Below, piece after piece: positions 1 through 5,125 of a stretch of DNA of 5,125 bases. Each line of letters begins with the position of its first letter. Position 1 is the first letter of the stretch. The DNA is from Veillonella sp. (GTDB taxonomy: Bacteria > Bacillota > Negativicutes > Veillonellales > Veillonellaceae), in assembly GCF_019414865.1 (NCBI RefSeq), contig NZ_DXLG01000110.1:1-5125 (forward strand), given 5' to 3'. The notes below the pieces were generated by a model. The model did no database searches, had not been told where the DNA came from, and saw only the letters and a program-made list of their open reading frames with translations. A program made the translations under genes and the position numbers.

Positions 1-18
1 TTTTTAGAGTGAGAGGTT

Positions 19-24
19 TATAAT
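19..24 (+). promoter_or_regulatory. candidate -10 box for the MFS gene
   Basis: The hexamer TATAAT matches the sigma-A/sigma-70 -10 consensus exactly. Transcription would start near base 31 and leave a leader of about 46 bases before the ATG at 77. The matching -35 box would fall at or beyond the left edge of the window, so it cannot be checked. In AT-rich DNA a lone TATAAT arises easily by chance, so this is a tentative call. Confidence 0.3.
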
Positions 25-64
25 TAATCGTTGTTGCAAATGGTTGACAATAGTTTAAGAAAAT

Positions 65-68
65 GGAG
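65..68 (+). promoter_or_regulatory. ribosome binding site of the MFS gene
   Basis: GGAG lies 8 bases before the ATG at 77, a normal Shine-Dalgarno spacing. It supports Met1 as the start. It is weaker than the full AGGAGG sites of the other two genes in the window. Confidence 0.65.
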
Positions 69-76
69 TTGATATT

Positions 77-1327
77 ATGGATAAGGCTAAAGAGGCCTTA
101 TGGACAAGATCCTTTGTCCTTGATACTTTGATTAATTTCTTAGTATTTTTGATTTATTATTTATTAATCGTTATTATTGCGGTAGTAGCAAAGGATAATC
201 TTCATGCCACAGCAAGTCAAGCTGGCTTGGCCGTTGGTATTTATATTATTGGTACTGTTGTTGCTCGTTTGTTAGCAGGGCGGTTTATTAGTATTTTAGG
301 CTGTCGTAAGATGTTGTACTTAGGTTTGTTGATTTACTTAATTTCCACAGCTATGTACTTCTACACACCTAATTTATTGATGCTCGACAGTGTTCGTTTC
401 TTAAATGGTTTTGCTTACGGTATTACATCTACAGCTACAAGTACAATCGTAGCCGCTATTATTCCAATGTCACGTCGTGGTGAAGGGATTAACTACTATG
501 GTTTGTCTACATCTCTTGCCGCTGCAGTAGGTCCGTTTTTAGGTATTTTGATGCTTCATAGCCTAGGCTATGACTTTATCATCGCCTTCTGTGTTGCTCT
601 TATCATCCTTTGTGGTATCGGTTCCGTTATCATGAAATTTGATGAACCTAAGCTCGATATTGATTCTGAAGAACATAAAGGCATTAAAATTTCCGATTAT
701 ATCGAACCACGTATGAATTCTATTAGTCTTGTTTCTATACTAGTAGGTTTTGCATACTCTGGTGTTATCGGTTTTATGGCCGCTTATACAAAAGATTTAA
801 ACCTTATCTTAGCAGGTACATTCTTCTTCGTTGTATATGCTGTAGTTATTACGATAACAAGACCATTACTTGGTATTGTATTTGATATGAAAGGGGAAAA
901 CTTCGTTCTTTACCCTTGCTTCATATCTTTAGCACTTGGTATTTTCTTGTTGTCCATCGCTCACTCTACATGGCTTATACTCTTATCTGCGGTGTTTGTT
1001 GGCCTTGGTTACGGTACATTTATGTCAAACGGTCAAGCAGTAACTGTTAAAATTGTTCCTGTTCACCGCATTGGTGTTGCCACATCTACATACTTCATTG
1101 CCTTAGATATGGGCTTAGGTTTTGGTCCATATATTTTAGGTGCTATTAAAGAGGTAGTCGGTTATACAAGTATGTTCCATGTTACTGTTGTAGTGGCACT
1201 TCTTGCATTCGTTGCTTATTATTTCCTCTATGGCCGTTATGTAGGTACTGAAAAAGATCTTTCTTTGAAAGCTCGCGCTGAAGAAGAACAAATCAGAAAT
1301 CGTAAACGCAATGGCAAACTTGCATAG
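77..1327 (+). CDS. MFS transporter, DHA1-like (probable efflux permease)
   Basis: A 416-residue inner-membrane protein of the major facilitator superfamily, close to the usual 400-residue, 12-helix size. Hydrophobic segments can be placed at roughly 14-37, 46-66, 78-96, 103-128, 141-161, 166-187, 214-236, 243-262, 277-294, 298-320, 334-357 and 364-386. A charged cytoplasmic linker (about 188-213) joins the two halves, and a basic/acidic tail follows residue 387. MFS signatures visible are: a degenerate motif A in loop 2-3 (G68 to K78, with Ser72 where Asp is usual); a motif-B-like stretch in helix 4 (R107, G111); a motif-C-like GPFLG at 152-156 in helix 5; and a motif-A-like GIVFDMKG at 266-273 in loop 8-9. 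Motif C is typical of proton-coupled antiporters, so export of a small molecule is likely. The substrate cannot be read from sequence: drug, metallophore or sugar efflux are all possible. The start has GGAG 8 bases upstream. The gene is monocistronic within the window, converges on pepT and is followed by a strong terminator. Confidence 0.88.
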   Translation: MDKAKEALWTRSFVLDTLINFLVFLIYYLLIVIIAVVAKDNLHATASQAGLAVGIYIIGTVVARLLAGRFISILGCRKMLYLGLLIYLISTAMYFYTPNLLMLDSVRFLNGFAYGITSTATSTIVAAIIPMSRRGEGINYYGLSTSLAAAVGPFLGILMLHSLGYDFIIAFCVALIILCGIGSVIMKFDEPKLDIDSEEHKGIKISDYIEPRMNSISLVSILVGFAYSGVIGFMAAYTKDLNLILAGTFFFVVYAVVITITRPLLGIVFDMKGENFVLYPCFISLALGIFLLSIAHSTWLILLSAVFVGLGYGTFMSNGQAVTVKIVPVHRIGVATSTYFIALDMGLGFGPYILGAIKEVVGYTSMFHVTVVVALLAFVAYYFLYGRYVGTEKDLSLKARAEEEQIRNRKRNGKLA

Positions 1328-1390
1328 AATGTAAGTTATGATTCTGGTGAATTCAGACTGGTTCTAGCAGGCAGATTTTACAACTAAATT

Positions 1391-1428
1391 AAAAGGACTA
1401 TACGAGATATCTCGTATAGTCCTTTTTT
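1391..1428. terminator. bidirectional intrinsic terminator between the convergent MFS and pepT genes
   Basis: Bases 1391-1426 form a perfect 36-base palindrome. The hairpin core is a 12-bp stem (GGACTATACGAG paired with CTCGTATAGTCC) closed by an ATAT loop. On the + strand it is followed by six Ts (1423-1428). On the - strand the mirror image ends in TTTT followed by AATT. It lies 63 bases after the MFS stop and about 115 bases beyond the pepT stop, so it can end transcription from both sides. Confidence 0.9.
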
Positions 1429-1540
1429 GTGTTAAGGTATCTTAGAATTCCATTGTATTCTATATTACTAGTTTAGTATTTAAATATCCTTCAAATGCCA
1501 TGTAGTAGTATAGGTGCATGAGAAGTTACATCGTAATCTA

Positions 1541-2764
1541 TTATTTCTCAATATTAACGATGTTTACGATAATTTCTACAGCTTTTTTCATGTCATCAAT
1601 ACATGCAAATTCGTGACGACCATGTAGGTTTTCTACGCCAGTAAAGATATTAGGGGTAGGGATGCCCATGAAGGAAATTTTAGAACCATCTGTACCGCCA
1701 CGGATAGGGTCGCAAATAGGAGTGATACCTGCTTTTTCCATAGCTGCTTTAGCTACGTTGACACATTCCATGTTGTCTTTGATGATATCGTACATATTGA
1801 AATATTGATCTTTTACGGATACTTCACATACTTCGCGGCCATAGATTTCGTTTAATGTTTGACCAGCTTGTAAGAAGAATGCTTTTTTCGCTTCGAACAA
1901 TTCTTTGTCATGGTCGCGTATGATATAGTTCATTTTACCGGTATCTACTTGAGTTTCCATGCTCATGAGCATAAAGAAACCTTGGCGACCGCATGTGTGT
2001 TCTGGAACAGCAGCACCTGGCAATAGAGCATCGAATTGCATTGCTAATTTAGCACAGTTAATCATAATGCCTTTAGCTGTGCCTGTATGAACAGATACAC
2101 CTTTTAATGTAACTGTGCCGCCAGCAGCATTAAATGTTTCGTATTCAAGTTGACCAAGGCTTTCACCATCAATAGTATAAGCAAAATCAACAGGAAATTC
2201 TTTGACATCAAAGTGATCTGCACCGGTACCGATTTCTTCATCTGGACCAAAGGCACACATGATTTTACCGTGCTTGATTTCTGGATGAGCTACGAGGTAG
2301 GCGAGGGCTTCCATGATTTCGCAGATGCCAGCTTTGTCGTCACCGCCTAGTAGTGTAAGACCATCGGTTACTACCAAGGATTTACCAATATAGTTCTTTA
2401 AATTAGGGAAATCTGCACGACGTGTGTAGATTTGATGCTCTTCGTTGAGGCAAATATCGCTGCCATCATAGTTTTCTACAATGCGGGGTTTAATATTTTC
2501 TGCGTTGTAATCAGCTGTATCCATATGAGCAATAAAGCCAATAGCAGGTGCTTTTTCATCTGTATTAGCATTTAATGTGCCAATAACAAAACCATTTTCA
2601 CGGTTGTAAATCACTTCATCTAAACCGATTGCTTTTAAATCAGGAACGAGCACATTAGTAGCAAAGTCTACTTGAGTTTGAGTACTAGGAATTGTTGTAC
2701 TTTCCTCGTTAGACCGTGTATTTATGCTTGTATAGCGTACAAAACGTTCGACCATTGATTCCAT
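1541..2764 (-). CDS. pepT: peptidase T (tripeptide aminopeptidase, M20B)
   Basis: A 407-residue cytoplasmic zinc exopeptidase (EC 3.4.11.4) that releases the N-terminal residue from tripeptides. Its length matches the family. The full M20 dinuclear-zinc active site is visible: HMD at 80-82 (zinc ligand His80 and Asp82), LLGGDDKAG at 138-146 (bridging Asp142), PDEE at 174-177 (general base Glu176 and ligand Glu177), Asp199 in YTIDG, and His381 in HGRHEF. The stretch RGGTDGSKISFMGIP at 355-369 and the FTGVENLHG that follows are typical of PepT. Residues about 205-320 correspond to the dimerisation/lid domain found in the family. No signal peptide or membrane segment is seen. Met1 is preferred over Met4 because AGGAGG lies 6 bases before it, against 15 for Met4. 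The gene is divergent from the OPT transporter and convergent with the MFS gene. The context suggests it breaks down imported peptides. PepB-like or other M20 dipeptidases are less likely given the PepT-specific motifs. Confidence 0.96.
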   Translation of the reverse strand: MESMVERFVRYTSINTRSNEESTTIPSTQTQVDFATNVLVPDLKAIGLDEVIYNRENGFVIGTLNANTDEKAPAIGFIAHMDTADYNAENIKPRIVENYDGSDICLNEEHQIYTRRADFPNLKNYIGKSLVVTDGLTLLGGDDKAGICEIMEALAYLVAHPEIKHGKIMCAFGPDEEIGTGADHFDVKEFPVDFAYTIDGESLGQLEYETFNAAGGTVTLKGVSVHTGTAKGIMINCAKLAMQFDALLPGAAVPEHTCGRQGFFMLMSMETQVDTGKMNYIIRDHDKELFEAKKAFFLQAGQTLNEIYGREVCEVSVKDQYFNMYDIIKDNMECVNVAKAAMEKAGITPICDPIRGGTDGSKISFMGIPTPNIFTGVENLHGRHEFACIDDMKKAVEIIVNIVNIEK

Positions 2765-2770
2765 AATGAG

Positions 2771-2776
2771 CCTCCT
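2771..2776 (-). promoter_or_regulatory. ribosome binding site of pepT
   Basis: Read on the minus strand this is AGGAGG, a complete Shine-Dalgarno core, 6 bases before the ATG that ends at 2764. It decides the start in favour of Met1 rather than the internal Met4. Confidence 0.88.
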
Positions 2777-2793
2777 CGTAAGTAAACATACAT

Positions 2794-2822
2794 GTTATAC
2801 ATATTGATATAAATACTGTATA
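2794..2822 (-). promoter_or_regulatory. candidate pepT promoter
   Basis: On the minus strand TATACA (bases 2822-2817) and TATAAC (2799-2794) are separated by 17 bases, the ideal sigma-A spacing. They match the -35 consensus at 4 of 6 positions and the -10 consensus at 5 of 6. The start point would lie near 2787 and give a leader of roughly 22 bases that carries the AGGAGG. The region is very AT-rich, so chance matches are likely and other placements are possible. Confidence 0.4.
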
Positions 2823-2826
2823 TAAT
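2821..2826 (+). promoter_or_regulatory. candidate -10 box reading toward the mini-ORF and OPT gene
   Basis: An exact TATAAT on the plus strand, with no good -35 at standard spacing (TACATA at 2798-2803 with 17 bases between). A second -10-like TATACT lies at 2839-2844, also without a good -35. A start near 2833 would place the mini-ORF at 2865-2900 inside a long OPT leader. It overlaps the proposed minus-strand -35 of pepT by two bases. Confidence 0.25.
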
Positions 2827-2864
2827 AAAGGTTCTTAATATACTTTCATTGTAGAACAGAGGGG

Positions 2865-2900
2865 ATGAAAATGCAAAATAAATATTTATGGAAGGTGTGA
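2865..2900 (+). CDS. possible leader mini-ORF upstream of the OPT transporter
   Basis: A short frame encoding MKMQNKYLWKV and ending in TGA. A purine-rich AGAGGGG at 2858-2864 touches the first ATG (2865) and is 6 bases before the second ATG (2871), so the second start, giving nine codons, has the better spacing. It lies 108 bases upstream of the OPT start codon, on the same strand. It could be a translated leader peptide, the remnant of a lost gene start, or a chance frame. Eleven codons carry no usable family signal. It has no run of one amino-acid codon of the kind seen in classical attenuators. The ribosome-binding-site-like sequence is the only positive evidence. Confidence 0.22.
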   Translation: MKMQNKYLWKV

Positions 2901-2930
2901 TATTTTATTCGCATAATGCATAGAAAACCA

Positions 2931-2959
2931 TTGAACCATATATAGTGCCGTGTTAGTAT
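2931..2959 (+). promoter_or_regulatory. candidate extended -10 promoter of the OPT gene
   Basis: TTGAAC (2931-2936) is followed after 17 bases by TAGTAT (2954-2959). The -10 is preceded by TG plus one base (2951-2953), the extended -10 element. Each hexamer matches consensus at 4 of 6 positions. Transcription would begin near 2966 and leave a leader of about 43 bases containing the strong ribosome binding site, but not the mini-ORF at 2865-2900. Confidence 0.4.
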
Positions 2960-2994
2960 AAAGGTGAATAGTTATACGTTTGTACATTTTCTGT

Positions 2995-3002
2995 GAGGAG
3001 GT
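2995..3002 (+). promoter_or_regulatory. ribosome binding site of the OPT gene
   Basis: GAGGAGGT contains a complete AGGAGG core (2996-3001) 7 bases before the ATG at 3009. This near-ideal site fixes the start and suggests efficient translation. Confidence 0.92.
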
Positions 3003-3008
3003 TTTACC

Positions 3009-4943
3009 ATGTCGGACGAAACTCGTTCTATTCCGCCCGTAGAACCCGTATTGGATCCTAAGAAGGATTACGTAGAGATTAACTCATATGTAGTATTCTG
3101 GGGCCTATTCTATGCGGCAATTTTCACACTGGCTGTAGGTTATTTATGTTTGAAAATTGGTCAAACAGTAGATGCCTTTGCTCCAGTATCTGTACTTGCT
3201 ATGGGTACAGCAGTTATTTTGAAACGGCAAAATGCTTTTGCCGAAACGGTTCACATTCAGGCTATCGCTAGTTCTAGTACGAACACATTAGCTGGTGCCA
3301 TGTTCTTCTTACCAGCTCTATACATTTGGAATGTTACAGATGTAACCTTTGTACAAATGGCGATTCCTATTATCCTTGGTGGCGTACTTGGTGTTCTATT
3401 ATGCGTTATGTTCCGTCGCTACTTTGTTGAGGAAATGCACTATGTGTATCCGTTCCCAAGTGGTCGTGCTGCTGCTGAAGTGCTAATGAGTAATGAAGGT
3501 AGCAAAGCGAAACTCATGCTTGGTTCTGGTCTTATCGCTCTTGTATATGACTTTATTCTTAACAGCCTCGGCTGGTGGGAAGAGGTTATCCGTACTACCG
3601 CATTTAAATGGGGGTCTGCTCTAGCAGATTCGACTAAGTTAAATGCTGCTGTAGATACAGATGCTGCGTTGCTTGGCCTTGGTTACTTCACAGGCTTGCG
3701 TTATGCAGCTATTATCGCAGCTGGTTCCTTCTTCTCTTGGTTCGTATGTATTCCAATCGTATACTATTTAGCTCCGGAACATATCATGCAAATCAATGGG
3801 CATGCAGTTCCACTTGCAGAAGCTCCTATTCGCAAAGTATTCTTAGACTATGTTCGCCATATTGGTATCGGTATGCTTGCTATGGCAGGTATCATCGGAT
3901 TGCTCAATATGTCTAAGGTAGTAGCTAGTGTTGTTAAAAATGCAGTACTTGATATTTTCAGTTCCAAAACCGTTGATGTTAACTTGCTTCGTACACAACG
4001 CGACGTGCCTACATCTTGGATTGGCGCTGGCATCTTATTATGTACAGTTCTATTTGCAGCATATTTCCACTTTATGTATGCTGAAAGCTTCTCCCAAACA
4101 ATCGTAGCATTCTTAATCGTTCTAATTATGTCCTTCTTATTATCCGTAGTAGGTATCAGCTCCATTGCTTATACAGGTACAGAACCAGTATCTGGTATGA
4201 CAATCTTCATGATTATCATCTCCGCTGTATGCTTAACAGCTGCAGGTATGACTGGTAAAGTAGGTATGATTGCAGTCCTAATGATGGCTTCCTTCATCGG
4301 TACAACCATCGGTATGGCTGGTAACTTCATGTCTGAGCTTAAAGTGGCTCATATGACAGGTGCTACACCTAAGAAAATGGAACAATGGCAAATCGTTGGT
4401 ACCATTCTTTGTGCCGTACTTTCTGTAGGTGTTATGATCCTCTTGAACGATGCATATGGCTTCGTAGGGGACCATGCATTAAATGCTCCACAAGCGAATG
4501 CTATGGCTGCTATCATTGAACCAATGATGACTGGTGGTAGTGCTCAATGGCCACTATACATGGCTGGTGCATTATTCGCTATTATCTTGTGGATGGTAAA
4601 AGTTCCACCATTGGCATTTGCACTTGGTACGTACTTGCCAATGGAAATCAACACACCATTACTTATCGGTGGTTTGATTGCATACTTCGTACAAAATAGT
4701 ACAAAAGATAAAGAGTTGGCAGATCTTCGCTTCTCTAAAGGTAGCACAATTGCATCTGGTCTCGTAGCTGGTGGTGCCATTGGTTCTTTATTCAGTGCCG
4801 TACTTCGTATTGCAGGTGTTGATGTATTCGCTCAAGACTGGGTTGAAACACCGGAAGCAACATACCTCAGTATTGTAATGTACTTGTTACTCTGTGTGTT
4901 CTTGTACAAAGTGGCTATGTATGTAAAAGCTAAAAAATCTTAA
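3009..4943 (+). CDS. OPT-family oligopeptide transporter
   Basis: A 644-residue polytopic membrane protein with about 15-16 hydrophobic segments, matching the prokaryotic branch of the OPT (oligopeptide transporter) family in length and motif order. A short hydrophilic N-terminus (1-25) precedes the first helix. Family-like blocks are: GYLCLKIGQTVDAFAP (44-59); NTLAGAMFFLPALYIW (92-107); YPFPSGRAAAEVL (147-159); GTEPVSGMT (390-398); LKVAHMTGATPKKMEQWQIVG (starting at 444); FALGTYLPMEINTPLLIGG (starting at 537); and a glycine-rich ASGLVAGGAIGSL (582-594). OPT proteins are thought to be proton-coupled importers of short peptides; the related YSL branch moves metal chelates. No ATP-binding subunit or binding protein is encoded nearby, as expected for a secondary transporter. 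A strong ribosome binding site supports Met1. The divergent pepT gene supports peptide import, with hydrolysis in the cytoplasm. The exact substrate is inferred, and metal-chelate uptake remains possible. Confidence 0.93.
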   Translation: MSDETRSIPPVEPVLDPKKDYVEINSYVVFWGLFYAAIFTLAVGYLCLKIGQTVDAFAPVSVLAMGTAVILKRQNAFAETVHIQAIASSSTNTLAGAMFFLPALYIWNVTDVTFVQMAIPIILGGVLGVLLCVMFRRYFVEEMHYVYPFPSGRAAAEVLMSNEGSKAKLMLGSGLIALVYDFILNSLGWWEEVIRTTAFKWGSALADSTKLNAAVDTDAALLGLGYFTGLRYAAIIAAGSFFSWFVCIPIVYYLAPEHIMQINGHAVPLAEAPIRKVFLDYVRHIGIGMLAMAGIIGLLNMSKVVASVVKNAVLDIFSSKTVDVNLLRTQRDVPTSWIGAGILLCTVLFAAYFHFMYAESFSQTIVAFLIVLIMSFLLSVVGISSIAYTGTEPVSGMTIFMIIISAVCLTAAGMTGKVGMIAVLMMASFIGTTIGMAGNFMSELKVAHMTGATPKKMEQWQIVGTILCAVLSVGVMILLNDAYGFVGDHALNAPQANAMAAIIEPMMTGGSAQWPLYMAGALFAIILWMVKVPPLAFALGTYLPMEINTPLLIGGLIAYFVQNSTKDKELADLRFSKGSTIASGLVAGGAIGSLFSAVLRIAGVDVFAQDWVETPEATYLSIVMYLLLCVFLYKVAMYVKAKKS

Positions 4944-5019
4944 TACTGAATAGGATATCCTCTAGAATGTGAGTATATAGCTTACTTCAAATATGTTAGG
5001 AATTCTCCACTCTGGGGAT

Positions 5020-5064
5020 GACCGCCTTTACTGAGTTTATATTGCTTAGTAAAGGCGGTCTTTT
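5020..5064 (+). terminator. intrinsic terminator downstream of the OPT gene
   Basis: GACCGCCTTTACT (5020-5032) pairs perfectly with AGTAAAGGCGGTC (5048-5060). Three further pairs, including one G-U, extend the stem to 16 bp around a nine-base loop (5036-5044). TTTT follows at 5061-5064. It lies 76 bases after the OPT stop codon. The opposite strand has no comparable T run immediately after the stem, so it should act mainly on the + strand. Confidence 0.88.
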
Positions 5065-5125
5065 CATTATCTATTTTAGTATTAAGACTATAGGAGTGAA
5101 TGATTTTTTCGGTATAGCTAAAAGC

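Noticed and set aside
44..49. TTGACA as a -35 box for the MFS gene
   Set aside because: The hexamer is a perfect match, but no -10-like sequence lies 16-18 bases downstream. The nearest, TATTAT at 73-78, is 23 bases away and runs into the start codon.
1466..1478. TACTA-GTT-TAGTA inverted repeat between the palindromic terminator and the pepT stop
   Set aside because: A five-bp AT-rich stem without a T run is too weak for a terminator and common in AT-rich spacer. The 1391-1426 palindrome explains termination better.
2150..2350. 66-codon plus-strand open frame inside pepT
   Set aside because: It is antisense to the conserved catalytic core of PepT, has no ribosome binding site of note and resembles no known protein. 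It is a shadow frame.
3848..4780. Three minus-strand open frames inside the OPT gene (3848-4165, 4278-4475, 4544-4780)
   Set aside because: All are antisense to well-conserved OPT coding sequence. Their products look like low-quality reverse-strand translations and they show no start signals, so they are shadows.
4952..4961. AGGATATCCT palindrome just after the OPT stop
   Set aside because: A ten-base palindrome with no T run, no second copy in the window and no symmetric flanks is within chance expectation. The real terminator is at 5020-5064.
5096..5125. Possible gene start at the right edge after TAGGAG (GTG at 5096 or ATG at 5100)
   Set aside because: The ATG frame stops after five codons. 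The GTG is too close to the TAGGAG to be a normal start, and only ten codons are visible. There is too little to call a gene.

Overview
The window is ordinary chromosomal sequence from a low-to-mid GC bacterium. Long AGGAGG-type ribosome binding sites, AT-rich intergenic DNA, hairpin-plus-T-run terminators and AT-rich codon choice fit the Firmicutes. The overall look of the proteins suggests a Negativicute such as Veillonella. That assignment is an inference from recollection of the family, since no rRNA or marker gene is present.

Layout. Bases 1-76 are a short leader. Bases 77-1327 (+) encode a complete 12-helix major facilitator superfamily (MFS) transporter with DHA1-type efflux signatures. 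Bases 1328-1540 separate two convergent genes and hold a perfect 36-base palindrome that should act as a bidirectional terminator. Bases 1541-2764 (-) encode peptidase T (pepT), with every catalytic and metal-binding residue of the M20B family in place. Bases 2765-3008 are a divergent control region with strong ribosome binding sites on both sides, candidate promoters on both strands and a possible 9-11 codon leader ORF. Bases 3009-4943 (+) encode an OPT-family oligopeptide transporter. Bases 4944-5125 contain its terminator and end without a supportable gene. No gap exceeds 300 bases.

How the genes fit together. The divergent pair forms a plausible peptide-use module: the OPT transporter would bring short peptides in, and PepT would remove N-terminal residues from tripeptides in the cytoplasm to give amino acids for growth or fermentation. 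The MFS gene is transcribed separately, faces pepT tail to tail, and shows no sequence sign of sharing this role.

I found no mobile element, CRISPR array, tRNA or rRNA, and no clearly new system. The points most worth checking are the mini-ORF and overlapping promoter elements between pepT and the OPT gene, the perfect convergent terminator, and the altered motif A of the MFS protein.
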